Shown piece after piece: positions 39,148 to 50,368 of a DNA stretch of 64,000 nucleotides. The DNA is from Flectonema sp. DT1601 (taxonomy: Eukaryota > Euglenozoa > Diplonemea > Diplonemida > Diplonemidae). Within the stretch, counting starts at the first letter, position 1, and each line of letters opens with the position of its first letter. The notes under the pieces were generated by a model. It worked only from the letters and a program-made list of their open reading frames with translations. It made no database searches and was not told where the DNA came from. Position numbers and translations under genes: made by a program. The stretch lies in the NCBI GenBank assembly GCA_964019425.1, contig OZ025787.1:1364001-1428000 (forward strand). Direction: 5' to 3'.

Positions 39148-40882
39148 ATGAGGGAACACGTATCTCCAAGATACGCTATTGGGAGGAGGTCATGGAAGTC
39201 AATAATGCTTGCCTTTGTAGCTGGAATGCTCGCGACTACATTGGTAAGTCAAGCTCGTTTATGGGACTGGGATGGAATGAATTTGAATAAAGAAATAAAA
39301 TCACCAGTTCAAAGCGAAGCGGTCAACATGATAGCCGACAATATAATGACAACAAAGCAGGCTTTTGATATAAAAAGATTCTTACAAAGACTAAAGTTAT
39401 CTGGACACTACAGCAGCTTACTAATAAGACGAGGTTATGACATGGATTCTTTAGCTAAAGCTACAATAAATGACCCAGAGCCTGGGATTAAAGCAGCACA
39501 CTGGAAGACTATCATATCTGAGGCTCGCATCGCAGCTGATAAGATTATTCAAAGTACAAACAATGATATTAATCATGTCGTGTCAACAGTTGTTAAGCAA
39601 GATGACGAATCAATATTCAAACTACTACTTGAGGGCAGTGATGAAGACGAACAACAAGAACAGCAACAACAACAGTCTCAACAAAAAAATCAACCGCAAG
39701 TGATAGCTGCGACTAATTCTACAAAAGATATTTCCTTGTCAACGCCACTACCAACTGCTATCCCTAATCCCCCAGACAAAACCCCTGCTATCTGTATTAC
39801 CATACCTCTTAGTGAGAATATACGAGTTGAGTATTTGAAATGGAAAGAAGTAACTCGATTATCTGTAAATGGAACAATTAATTTTAAAAATAAAGTTCCA
39901 ATCTGTAAAGGAATTCGTGAGACTGTTACAGACAAAGCATTCAACAGTGAGTTCATGTCCGAGCATCGGACAGCACCGGCGAGAGCGATGTCAGGATTGC
40001 GTGGATTTAATAAGCAGCGTTTGTCTGTTAATCAGATTGAGGATCTGAGATCAAGTGGTGTCATTGAACAACTCTATTTTGATCATGATTTAAAAATAGC
40101 ATATTGCGCAGTTCCAAAGGCTGGGTGTACTGAAGTCAAAGCTTGGATGCTAAACAACGCTGGACTTTACAAAAGATCAAGAACCCCTCACAACAGAACT
40201 TTATACACTGGAGAGAGAATTCAAAACGGACAAGTAATGAGCAACGAGCGACTGCAACAAATTTTCAGTGACGGTGAGTATTTCAAGGTATGACTTCTTT
40301 TTGGTCATCTACGTTGCTTCTTGTCTATAAATATTAAAATCTAACATAACAAAACAGTTCACACTAGTAAGAAATCCATTCACAAAGGTACTTGCTACCT
40401 ACTTGGAAAGATTTAACGAATGTGAAAAGCAAATTCGAAGAACGAAAGGAGAATGTGACATGTGGAAGAGAGCTTTATTAGAATTGAAACGAGGAGAAAA
40501 CATGAATGGGATAACTCTACCAAACGATACGATTTCATTTACTGATTATCTTAAAGTAATGAAAGATCATCCTCACGCTGATGTTAACTTCAGGAACACT
40601 CATTGGGTTAATAATGTTGACATATGCGCTTTAAAAGATCTCACATATGATTTCTTAGGAAGACTCGAAGACAAGAATGATATCAAACTAATCTACGACC
40701 TCCTTGGCAGTAAAATGATGGATACACTTCGACATTCTGAAGGTACGAGTAAGAAGCTTAAGAAATATTATACGAAAGAGTCAAAAGATTTGGTCAGTCA
40801 AATATATCAAGATACCGACTATGAAGTCTTGGGCTATTCGGGTGATAATGTCGTTCCTGATTTCTCGAATCCAGCTGCTTGA
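39148..40882 (+). CDS. Golgi carbohydrate sulfotransferase-like protein, intron-containing copy
   Basis: Two exons, 39148-40287 and 40358-40882, give 554 residues. ATG 39148 follows the acceptor by 7 bases. A short basic N-terminus and helix (about 18-34) give a type II topology, then a Gln-rich stem. The catalytic domain of the Sulfotransfer_2 kind has the 5'-phosphosulfate loop PKAGCT (323-328) with the following Lys, and the 3'-phosphate site VRNPF (384-388) directly after the splice junction. Such enzymes transfer sulfate from PAPS to sugars of glycoproteins or proteoglycans in the Golgi. The next gene is a paralogue. Stop TGA. Confidence 0.85.
40288..40357 (+). other. Cis-intron (70 nt) in the first sulfotransferase gene
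   Basis: GTATGA...AAACAG. Splicing joins GEYFK to FTLVRNPF, exactly the uninterrupted sequence GEYFKFTVVRNPF found in the neighbouring paralogue, which confirms both boundaries. Confidence 0.95.
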
Positions 40883-41317
40883 TGAGAAGAAAAAAAAAAA
40901 AACATGGAAGTCTATTCGTTTTTTTGTTTTTTTTTTAAATTATTGTAATAGGCTCTGTTGCTCTGATAGTTGCAATCTATTCGTGGGGGGAGAAGGGCAA
41001 TCCATTTTTTTATATTAAAAAAAAAAAAATAATAATAATAATAATAAGTGATGTATTACACCATCAAGATACCTAATATTCCTGATACTATGTCACTCCC
41101 CCGCCTGTTGCTGTTGTTGGCTGCTTCATTCGATAATTGAATTAAACAAGTCAACAGTCTAACTACAGCCATAAAACCGGGTGTAAGATTTGCTCTGATT
41201 CGTAGCCTTCATCTCTTTAGCGGAGATAGGACAATCCATTTTTGTAAGGTACGATTATTTTTAAATCTATAACTGTTGATAATATTTTACACACTTTTCT
41301 TTTAACAGAAGTAGGGA
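40883..41317. other. Intergenic region between the sulfotransferase paralogues
   Basis: No gene. An AAT microsatellite lies at 41029-41047. TTTTCTTTTAACAG (AG 41307-41308) is a good acceptor 9 bases before the next ATG. Confidence 0.65.
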
Positions 41318-42559
41318 ATGCCGGAGGTTGGTGGCAGTCCGAAGAAGGAGGGAGGTGTTGTTAAAAAAAAGGAAAAGCGTCGCCTGTATTGTTGTTTTAT
41401 AACATGTTCTCTATTAGTTGTTGCGGTGATGATGATGAAAGGAGATCAATCTGTAGCTGGAAAAAGACAATCTCGAGAGGCTACTGAAGAAGCAGAAGGT
41501 TTACGAGTTCAGGACATCCTCGAACTGGAACTCTCTCTAATCTCAGAAGACCCTCCACAACTTGAATCAGAGCCTCTGATATGTTCATCATTGAGATCTA
41601 CAGAAGCAATAAAATCATTCTATTCAAAACATTGGAATAAATCATCATCGTCATACCCAGTACCAAAGCGATGCACTGGAAGTAATAATAACTATTTACC
41701 AATCAGAGAAAGACATATAAAAAAAAACGCTCAGTCACCTCTACTTAGAAGCACAACACTAAGAGCATCTGCTGACAAACCCTACTTAAAAATATCAGAA
41801 GATGAAGCAATTCAGTTGATAGACAAACTTCGATCAACTGGAGTTATAGATCAGCTATATTTCGATCACACAGCAAAGATAATGTACTGCGCTGTTCCAA
41901 AGGCAGGTTGTACTGGTATTAAAGCATGGATGCTAAGTGCTGCAAGTCTATATAAAGGTGGTACTGTTCACAATAGGCAGCTTTACAAGGGACCCAGGAT
42001 ACAACATTCTCAGTTTATGTCTAACAATCAATTTATAAAAATTTTAACTGAGGGTGAATATTTTAAATTCACTGTTGTGAGGAATCCTTTCACCAGGGTT
42101 TTCGCAAGTTATTTAGAAAGGTTTGCAAATTGTTCAAAAAAAAGAGCATTTAATGAATGTGATATGTGGAGGAGGAGACTTACTGGTGGTCGTTGTAAGA
42201 TCTCAGACAACTCATCCTACGTCGACATGTTAAAGGTGTTGAAAGATTGTCCTTTTCGGAGTGTTGATTTCGCGAATGCTCATTGGATCCCATCGGTGTC
42301 AACATGTTCACTAACTGATCTTCCGTTTGATTTGATAAGTCGATTAGAAAGTAGTTCTGATATGGAGTTAATTAATGATATTACTGGGTTTAAAAAACTT
42401 AGGTCAACATCAGTTGCAAAAGGTCATTCAACGCGTTCACAGTCGAAACTTCAGAATCACTACGACAGTGAAGCGATTAATTTATTAAAAACATTGTACA
42501 ACGATGATATTGAACTGCTTGGATATAAACCCCCTCCTGGAATTAAAAAAGAAAAGTAA
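41318..42559 (+). CDS. Golgi carbohydrate sulfotransferase-like protein, intronless copy
   Basis: 413 residues, single exon. Basic N-terminus with a membrane helix (about 24-42; CCFITCSLLVVAVMMM), a shorter stem than its neighbour, and the same catalytic core: PKAGCT (194-199) and VRNPF (254-258). Flanking words are shared with the upstream gene (QLYFDH, YCAVPKAGCT, KAWML, YLERF). It is a tandem duplicate that has diverged substantially outside the core. The position of the neighbour's intron is seamless here (GEYFKFT). Substrate is unknown; type II Golgi location is inferred. Confidence 0.87.
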   Translation: MPEVGGSPKKEGGVVKKKEKRRLYCCFITCSLLVVAVMMMKGDQSVAGKRQSREATEEAEGLRVQDILELELSLISEDPPQLESEPLICSSLRSTEAIKSFYSKHWNKSSSSYPVPKRCTGSNNNYLPIRERHIKKNAQSPLLRSTTLRASADKPYLKISEDEAIQLIDKLRSTGVIDQLYFDHTAKIMYCAVPKAGCTGIKAWMLSAASLYKGGTVHNRQLYKGPRIQHSQFMSNNQFIKILTEGEYFKFTVVRNPFTRVFASYLERFANCSKKRAFNECDMWRRRLTGGRCKISDNSSYVDMLKVLKDCPFRSVDFANAHWIPSVSTCSLTDLPFDLISRLESSSDMELINDITGFKKLRSTSVAKGHSTRSQSKLQNHYDSEAINLLKTLYNDDIELLGYKPPPGIKKEK

Positions 42560-42964
42560 GCCATCCTTTCAAAATTAGAGATGTTTGCTTTTGTTTATTT
42601 TTATTTTTATTTTTATTTTTATTTGTGTTTTTTTTTTTTTTTTTTTTTTTTCATGTTTGAAAAATTGAATCATAACCAGCCTTCTATGAATTGCTTAAGA
42701 AGTTTGTTATTTCTTTTACAAACGTGTTGATTTTTCCCATCAACAGAAAAGAATTTGGTATTGCTCTCCAGGCACACCGACTAACAGAGAGTTTATTATA
42801 CAAAGCTAAAAAAAGTAGTAGTTTTTTTTCATTTAATTTTTCTCGTTATTTTCATAACAGAGGGGGGTCCATACATCACAAAGAAAAAAAGTAACAACAA
42901 AAACTTTGTTTTTTTTTGTCTTTATATCAAGTCGAGGGTAATATTTTTTCAACAACAGAGAGTT
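42560..42964. other. Intergenic region with TTTTTA repeats
   Basis: Repeated TTTTTA units at about 42595-42622 are followed by a T run at 42628-42651. CAACAACAG (AG 42957-42958) just precedes the next ATG. No supported gene. Confidence 0.65.
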
Positions 42965-44503
42965 ATGTCATTCGCAGTTGATGATGCTGTCCTGTGGTCA
43001 CTCTCTGGAACTGAGGATGGAGGACGACCTGCAACCATCACAGCAGTCGACACCCGAACAGATCCAGCTACGTATATAATAGTATTTGAAAACGGTGAGA
43101 AGAAGGGATCAAGAGCTGTAAACCTCCAGAAGAATCCGGCTGGTGCTGCTCCTAAGAAAGAAAGTAACTTAAAATTCATGAAAGGTGTGAAAGGACTTTT
43201 TGGAAGCGTAACCGAAACTGTAAAAGGAATAGCAAGTACAGCCAAGTCAACCGTGGCTAGTGCTGCTGCTAGTAGGAAGCATACTGACCCGAGTACTGAT
43301 CCTACCATATCGTCAGTTGATGAACCTGCTGCAACTGGTGAGAAGGCACAGCGAAGAGAGAAAACAGAAAAGCTAATTGCGATGGGATTCGATCCACAAC
43401 ATTCAGAAGCTGCAATCATCCTATCAGATGGTGATATGAATCAAGCTTTAGCAATACTTTCTGAACAGTGTGGGAATGGTGATGATCACTCTGCTGATAC
43501 CACCTCTGATACATATGAAGAATCTGAAGAGCATCAACAACATCCACAAGAACAGCAACAACAACAACAGCCACCACAAGAACAACAGCCACTACAAGAA
43601 CAACAGCAACCGGCTTCAGTAAATACGAATGGTAGATCTGATGCATTTGACTTTTTTGATGCTCCTCTCCCAACTCAACAAACTCAGCCACCGCCACCAG
43701 CATTCTCAGCAAGTAAACAACTGTCGACTGATAATACCTTCGAATCGATATCTCCTTCTACTGTGAGTCCAGTAGTTGCATCTCCTTCTAAAGCAAGCAA
43801 TGCTGACGCGTTTGATTTCTTATCAGACCCTGCACCGGCATCTGTATCATCGAGCTCACCAGTTACAGTAATTGAGAGTAATGGAAATCCTTTATCCTTA
43901 ATATCAGCGGCAGCTGGTTGTATTAAATTAAGGTTCAAGAAATCAGATCTTCCGTGGTGTCCTGAGGCGACTGCTAAGGTTTCTGTTGCTGTCAAGAGTT
44001 CAGGTTTGTATTCTATATAAAATAGTAATTCGAAAAGTGTGGAATCTTATCATAAATAAAAACAAAACATTAAAAACAGCTGCAAAGACCTGGAAACACG
44101 TAGTTGACTACCGAACTTCTCGTTTGGTTGAATTTGCTAGCGCTGAGCCATGGAGTGTTACAAGTCATCCTGGTATGTGTTTCTCAAGAATATTATAATT
44201 CAATTGAAGACATTTATGTTATAAAAAAAAACAATAAAAACAGACACGACTACCGAAGTTGTTATATTTATTGGAAACAGTCTGACTGGATCTTCGTTTG
44301 ATATTTGCTGTAGGGCAGTGTGGGCAGGTGGGGCTGGATCACCAGGTCGTGTCTTAACAGTTGAACTTCCTGAAGAACAATCACTAACAGGAAATGATAT
44401 AGATTCCTTCTTGGGAGGATCACTGAGCCCAACTCCTGCTTCTCCATCTCGTCGTAAGCAATACGCGACCCATGCTCGAGGTGAGATCTACGACATCGAT
44501 TAG
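42965..44503 (+). CDS. UBA-domain protein with DxF-type motifs, three exons
   Basis: Exons 42965-44003, 44080-44172 and 44244-44503 give 463 residues. The N-terminus is a small Tudor/SH3-like beta segment (DDAVLWSLSG, YIIVFENGEKKG). A UBA domain follows (about 134-172: KLIAMGFDPQHSEAA, NQALAILSE), then a Gln-rich tract. Two copies of DAFDF(F/L) lie at about 226 and 281, in a form like the DxF peptides that bind clathrin-adaptor ear domains. The spliced C-terminus is a beta-rich region ending EIYDID. A role in ubiquitin-linked trafficking is an inference from UBA plus DxF motifs; no known family fits the whole chain. Confidence 0.8.
44004..44079 (+). other. Cis-intron 1 (76 nt) in the UBA gene
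   Basis: GTTTGT...AAACAG, phase 1. Unspliced translation stops within a few codons. Joining gives SSAAKTWKHVV in frame. Confidence 0.85.
44173..44243 (+). other. Cis-intron 2 (71 nt) in the UBA gene
   Basis: GTATGT...AAACAG, phase 1. It bounds a 93-base middle exon, and joining keeps the frame open for another 86 codons to a TAG at 44501. Confidence 0.85.
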
Positions 44504-44972
44504 TATGAGTTTATAACATATAGGGAGGGGGATAATATTGTTGGTTTGCGCTTTACTGTACAAACACCCCTCTCCCTGTTGTGAGCATTCTTCTTCTATC
44601 ATTGGAGCTGCGTTGATGACTGCTAAATAAGATTGTACGTTTGTTCCTGAAGGGTTTTTACTGAGTGGTATACTTTTTATTTGATCTTATTGTGTCATGA
44701 CTGGATCTGATAACTCTTTTGAGTTAGACAATACCAACAGCCTCCGACAAGAAACAAAGAAACAAAAAAACAAAAAAACAAAAAAAAAATTCATCCGGTT
44801 CTTTTTAAAACTGTCTTCCGCTCACGAAAGTGTTCCATTTTTTATGATGACCTGCATGGGTATTGCGGGCATGTCATTACTACAATCGAATAAAAAAAAA
44901 AATTGTGTTTTTGATTGAAATTTTTTTTTTTTTTTTAAATTTACTTTTTATAAACAAGTGAAGGCTAACACA
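44504..44972. other. Intergenic region before PEX10
   Basis: Contains CAAAAAAACAAAAAAAC repeats (about 44760-44785) and a T run (44920-44936). The acceptor candidate is TTTTTATAAACAAG (AG 44957-44958), 14 bases before the ATG. No gene seen. Confidence 0.6.
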
Positions 44973-45972
44973 ATGAATGCTAAGAAGAGCTGGATGTTTC
45001 AGCTGGCACCTGCCCCGTACATTGTAAGGGCCGCAGAGAAAGATGAATTTTACAAAAGACATGTTGCGGAACAACTAGAAGAGATCTGCACAAGAGTATT
45101 GGGAACACGTTGGGTTAATCGATTTGAACAAGAATTGCGTCTCGTGGCATTCTGCGGTTATTATATTCTGACAGCTCAAGGAGGCGGTCAAACCTTTGGT
45201 GAAGAGTACTGCGATTTAATGCAAATACACAGCACCAGATTCATGCCTCAAGGGGCAGTATTACGAACTATGCAGGTTATATTGCATTTATTCGTTCCAT
45301 ATTTATTTGAAAAATGGCTCCCACGAATGCTCACTCGAATCCAAAATTTTCAACGTAACATCCACGCGACTCAGTTAACAATAAAATCATCTATTAGAGA
45401 GCTTTTACGTTTTCATCTAGCGTTGTTTTTTATTTTTGGAGCATACTACCAACTCTCATACCGAGTGACCAGAAGTAAAATGTTACTAATGAACAGACCT
45501 CAAGAACAATTAATGTATGTGAGATGTTGTTATTTTACTTTTTTTTTTTTTTTTTTGTTAAGTGCATTTCGATTAGCCTACTAATACAAAAATAAACAGG
45601 TCATACAGTTGGATGGGTCTGACCATCATCGCCCAACAGATAGTCGAGTTGGTTAAATTACTGAGATCTCAAAGAACTGAGAAGATTAAAGAAGATATCG
45701 AAAATGAAGAAGAAGAAGAAAATGAAGAGCAAGATTCCGATTCTGACGACGAAAATGGAACTTCAACAGCAGGTCGTTGTTCTCTTTGTCTCTGTATTAG
45801 AGGAAAGTCAGGATCTGGGATTACAACTGCAACTCTTTGCGGACATTTATTCTGCTGGAAATGCGTAACCGGACTTTGCAAAGCAAATCCTCACAACGCT
45901 CTATGTCCGCTATGTCGTGAACGAATTCTTCTTCAACAATTATCTCCTGTATATCGTTATAAAGGACATTGA
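44973..45972 (+). CDS. PEX10: Peroxin-10, peroxisomal RING E3 ubiquitin ligase
   Basis: Two exons, 44973-45514 and 45600-45972, give 304 residues. The N-terminal membrane domain matches PEX10: IVRAAEKDEFY, then FGEEYCDLMQI. The C-terminal RING finger begins at Cys241 (CSLCLC, then LCGHLFCWKC and CPLCRE), a C3HC4 arrangement. With PEX2 and PEX12 it forms the peroxisomal membrane ubiquitin ligase that recycles the PEX5 import receptor. Its presence implies peroxisomes or glycosomes. A very acidic linker (about 205-230) precedes the RING. The PEX10 assignment over PEX2/12 rests on the N-terminal RAAEKD and GEEY words. Confidence 0.9.
45515..45599 (+). other. Cis-intron (85 nt) in PEX10
   Basis: GTATGT...AAACAG, the longest intron seen here because of a T run of about 20 bases inside it. 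Splicing restores an ATG codon (AT+G) and links the membrane domain to the RING half in frame. Confidence 0.88.
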
Positions 45973-46278
45973 GTAGGATAGTTGAACTGCTTGACTAGGT
46001 CCAACAGATATATTAAGCTTACCTCAACCCAAGGGTAACTTGACACTACTTTTCTATTTAAAATAGTATTGTGTTTTATAACTATTTATCTTAAGAAGAA
46101 GAAGAGAAAAAAAAAAAAGACTAAGCCAAGTATACCACTACCGAAAGGTAACTTGCGCTTGTACAACAGCAGTATGATTCTTAATGGTAGAGGGCCTTCA
46201 ATTGTGTGCTGCTTGTTTTTTTTAAAGTTGTTACATTATTTCTGTTTGTGTCAGTAAAGGGGATTCAAATACACAAAA
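45973..46278. other. Intergenic region before the channel gene
   Basis: No gene. A TTTCTGTTTGTGTCAG acceptor-like tract (AG 46253-46254) lies 25 bases before the ATG. Confidence 0.6.
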
Positions 46279-47823
46279 ATGAAAGTATCACAAGTGTTGA
46301 TTATATGCTCGTTGTTATTTGTTTGTGAAGGTAATGAATTTTGTTGTCAAGGACAGCATGTGAAACCTGGTATTCTAAAGGCAACACGCGAGCCATGGTG
46401 GAAATATCACGGAACTGAAGCAAGGTGTGGTGATAAAACACAACCATGTGATGTTAACGTTTGTAACGAATGTTGGAGTGGATTGGTACCTGACTTACAT
46501 CGAACTTTATCAGAACAGACGGGATACTCATACGAACTTGTTGGGGCACCACCTGGAACTACCACAGAACAGTTACTTAACTTATTAAGAGATGGAACTA
46601 TTACTATGTTACCTCATGAGTTAGGGTTGTCATCATTCTCTTCTGATATGCAGGACAATTTTAGTTTTACGCAACCGTTTGTAACTTACACGTACTCAGC
46701 TCTTGTAAAAAGTGAAAGAACTACTGCAGACATGTGGTCTTTGTTTAAACCATTTACTCTAGGACTGTGGTTAATAATCTTAGGTGTTGTTGGCTTGTTC
46801 TCTCTGACTTTCTGGGGACTTGAAGGAAACACAAACACTCCTGTGGGTGGTGCTGCTAGAGGTGTTGAATTCGTGTTCGCTTCACTACTCGGTGGGATGG
46901 AATACGACGGTGTCAGAAGGGATGGTCGTCTTGGAAGGTTTCTCAGAATAGGATTATTGTTTTTTGTATTAATCATCACTGCTACATACACTGCAAACCT
47001 TGCCTCTATATTAACAACTAAGAATTTAATATTACACGGACCTAGAAATATGGAACAGCTAAAAACTGCAACTGTCTGTAATTTTGACAACCCTCTCGTA
47101 AGAACTGACATCCAAACACACACAGAATACGTTATGACACCAGATGGAAATTCACGTCAATGGGAAGCTACAGAACTAGGTCGAAGAGACTGCATTAACA
47201 AGCTCCTTGACGGAACAGTTGGTGCTGTAATTGCCAATGTCTTGGAGTTAAAACAAATGCAAAAAGACTTTGGTGTCTGTGACCAAGTAAAGCATATTCC
47301 TTTAATTGCTTTCAATCCCCGATATGTTACTTTTATGACTACTAAAAATAACTCAGCCTTCGCTCAGAATTTGACGGAAACGATTGTTAAACTTCAGACA
47401 AACAAACTTTTAATGAATATGATGAATGAGAATTACGAAAGCGCCTGTACTACAGAACCAGCTAAGAAAAACTACCAGTTGGATATAGAAAATCTGGGTG
47501 GTTTGTTCTGTATTACAGGAGCGTGGGTAGTCATCACGATACTTTGCAAGCTAGCTACTGTTGCTGGAATAGGAAGGGGAATCATTCCAGATGCGAATAA
47601 TAACATACATGAAAATCAAACAGATGAGATTATGCAAAAACTAAATTCAATTCTTGAGGAAGTATCTTCGTCTCACAGAGCGAGACCACTTCTCAATGAG
47701 GCGGAATCTTACAGCAGCTCTGCTAGTCAAAAACCGTTCTTTGAGTCTACGACGAGTTATTATGTGGCCCCTCTTAGTAGAGTACCGTCTAGAAAGGTAC
47801 ATCCCGGCACAGTTCAGGCATAG
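46279..47823 (+). CDS. Ionotropic glutamate receptor-like ligand-gated channel
   Basis: 514 residues. A signal peptide (about 1-18) is followed directly by the S1 half of a ligand-binding domain (GLVPDLHRTLSEQTGY), with no separate amino-terminal domain. Membrane helix M1 (about 155-175), a re-entrant pore segment (FVFASLLGGMEYDG) and M3 with the family's gating signature TYTANLAS (about 236-243) come next, then S2 and M4 (about 405-430). The signature identifies the iGluR/Lig_chan family. In S1 the region ELGLSSFSSDMQDNFSF lacks the Arg that grips the ligand carboxylate in glutamate receptors, so the ligand is probably not a typical amino acid. The pore lacks a K+-channel GYG. Cytosolic Ser-rich tail. 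Confidence 0.87.
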   Translation: MKVSQVLIICSLLFVCEGNEFCCQGQHVKPGILKATREPWWKYHGTEARCGDKTQPCDVNVCNECWSGLVPDLHRTLSEQTGYSYELVGAPPGTTTEQLLNLLRDGTITMLPHELGLSSFSSDMQDNFSFTQPFVTYTYSALVKSERTTADMWSLFKPFTLGLWLIILGVVGLFSLTFWGLEGNTNTPVGGAARGVEFVFASLLGGMEYDGVRRDGRLGRFLRIGLLFFVLIITATYTANLASILTTKNLILHGPRNMEQLKTATVCNFDNPLVRTDIQTHTEYVMTPDGNSRQWEATELGRRDCINKLLDGTVGAVIANVLELKQMQKDFGVCDQVKHIPLIAFNPRYVTFMTTKNNSAFAQNLTETIVKLQTNKLLMNMMNENYESACTTEPAKKNYQLDIENLGGLFCITGAWVVITILCKLATVAGIGRGIIPDANNNIHENQTDEIMQKLNSILEEVSSSHRARPLLNEAESYSSSASQKPFFESTTSYYVAPLSRVPSRKVHPGTVQA

Positions 47824-48046
47824 TAAGGAAGATGTGGTGGATTGATTTTTGCGGATTTTCAATAATCGGATCGTTTTTATTTATTCTTTTATATAACGCG
47901 GAATCACAGAAGGTCTTTTTTTTTTCTTCTTTTTTTCTTTTCTGTTGATTCTCATAATTACGATTCGTTAAGTTTTAACTACTCCTCCCCGTTGCGTGTT
48001 AACTTTGACTTATTTATCCAAGTCCACATTCTTTTTTCTAAACGTA

Positions 48047-48160
48047 CCTTTTCTTTGATTAACAACTATTTTCTTTCAGTCAAGTACTTTGATATTAGTT
48101 TTGTTTTTACCCAAAGTTGTTACTGTTATTTTTCATTGTCAAGGTTTTACCCAATTCCCA
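48047..48160 (+). repeat. Dispersed repeat C, copy 2
   Basis: Counterpart of 5533-5660. It is directly preceded by GTTGCGTGTTAAC and a TTATTTATCCAAGTCC word (47990-48025) that also occurs at 3975-4010, upstream of copy 1. This suggests a longer ancestral element. Confidence 0.55.
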
Positions 48161-48775
48161 TCATTTGTTATTTTTCTCTTTTTTTGTTAGTTCAAATCTC
48201 CCTGCAACGTGGACAGCTGTGAGATGCTTCCAGCTGAAATTATTTGAACACAACTGCGATTGGGCTCAACTGGACTTTGCTAACTAATTGACATAAAAAA
48301 AACTGAAATGAAGTCCCCAGGACTAACTGATGAAGGACTAGTAAAAACCCGATTATTGCCTGAAACTACGTATTCCACAATGTTATATGGAACAGTAGAA
48401 CAAATGTGTTTTTTTTTTTTTTTTTTTTTTGTAAACTTTTCTTGTTAAATCTTTATCTTTTTGACAAACTCATATTTTTAACTTAGGAATACATGACTAA
48501 AGAATTAACGACTAAAGCAGATTTCTTTTTTCCCCCGGACAGTCCCTTTGATTCAAAAGGGGACATAAAGTACACCAAGCCATGTTCGAGGTCTTTCAAG
48601 ATCAATGCAACGGAACTTAATTATCACTCGCAGCCAAGTCTTGCGAGACGTGTAGAAAATATTTCATTCTTTATTTATTTATTATCAAAAAAAAGTATTT
48701 CTTTAAGTTTCCTTTAATATTTATTTAATTTTAAAGTGTGTAAAGAAATACTATTATCAAGCTGTAACGAGATAC

Positions 48776-48905
48776 AGGGCATGGGGCGCTAAACCTGTCG
48801 TACGTGGCCCCTGAATCTGTTGGTCTCTTTTCATTGCAACCAGGTTTGGCCGAACCCTAGCCAGTTTCAAGTTGCTTCATATTTTATCATAATATCAAGT
48901 CACCC
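48776..48905 (+). repeat. Dispersed repeat A, copy (GGGGCGCTAAACCTG family)
   Basis: ATGGGGCGCTAAACCTGT, TACGTGG.CCCC, CAACCAGGTTTG.C, AGCCAGTTTCAAGTT.CTT and ATATCAAGT.ACCCTCC occur here and, in the same order, at 50967-51155. Divergence is moderate. Non-coding. Confidence 0.7.
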
Positions 48906-50368
48906 TCCTTTTTATATAATCAATGTTGCAACAATATATATTTTTCTGTGTGATTAACAACTAACTGTTTTTCTTTCCAGTCCGGGTACCCAATACCTAA
49001 AGTTGCTAAACTGTTTCTTTTTACTTGATACCTGTCGAATGTAAGTTGTACGAAACCCCCGTTAAAAAAATGTAAATAATCATAAATAATGATCAGGTTA
49101 ATGTGATTCATCCAATAAATAAACAAGGTAGGGGCATTACGTTTACAGATCTCTTGATCTGGTTGCCTCATGCTCTTCTTGCTTGAAGAACCGCCTGGTT
49201 GTTTTGGTGGATCTGCTTAACTGGTTTTTCAATGGTTTACCTAACTAAGCAAATCGGCGTTTTTCTTTTCTTAACCCGTCAGTCGACAGCTTTATTGAAT
49301 ACGGTTGTTGTTGATTTTTTTTTTTTTTTTTTTTTTTAAATCGATTTGTTTTCTTCTCAAAAAATAGAAAGAAAAAACGAATTTACCTCAGTTTTGGAGA
49401 TTCTCTTTTGGAGAGTCCCCCCTGCCTGGTACACTCTTGTGAACTTCTTAAGTGAGTTTGTTTTCCCTGCTGCGCGTAATCAGATTAGTTCTGACTAGAA
49501 TGTTATTAACGCTCAGACAGACTACTTAGTGTTCCTACCATAATAAAATAATCCATTCAGGGATTAGGTTCAAGCTACTGCTACAGTATATTGGAAACTC
49601 TTTGGAGAGGCTACCTAACTGATAGTGGTCGTGTTGGATTTGACCTAATTAACACGAATCGACAGATCACACACACAAAAAGAAATTGTTTCCTCTAAAA
49701 AGCGATAATCATATTGTATTGTTATGTTGATAGGTAAAAATGTACCTTCCTCACATGAACTTAATTATCCGCTTATCAGTTTCGTATGTAAAAAAAAAAA
49801 TACTATTGATTGTATAAAATAGGTTTTTTAGTTCCCCCCCTCTCTTTTTGTTGTTGCTGTTTTTCTGTATTAACCGTTTACTCGTAGTCCTACTTGTGGC
49901 ATGATGGTGATTAGATATGCTTGTAGTAGCGACCTTTTGGAGTAGGGGGTTTCTGTTTTAATCATCACCGATGTGACTGTACCTTAGTTTTTTTTTTCTC
50001 TTTTCTTTTCATTTATTATGTAGTAACGTAATACAGAAAAGCCCCCCTAGTTTTTTTTTTTGAGAAATGATTTCTTTTTTAAATTTTCTATTTCCAGGCA
50101 GTTGACCTGGCCTCCATACAGCTGCCAGCAGAAAATAGTAGTATTTTTTTTCTTTCTGCGTCTATACACTTACCTTTTTTTTTTTTTTTTCCTGCGCCGA
50201 CGAAGTCGGAGAAGAAACCATTCAGATTAAGATCCCCGTTTATTTATTATTGTCAAAATGCTACGCATGTCGTGTCTACAATGAAGTGTCAACTTGGAAC
50301 TGTTACGAACAAGAGGAATCCAACTGGTTAATTAAACCACAGCATCTATTTTTCCCTGTCCGGTTTTT

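Noticed and set aside
43530-43620. CAA/CAG repeat as a mobile element
   Set aside because: In-frame Gln-rich coding stretch of the UBA protein.
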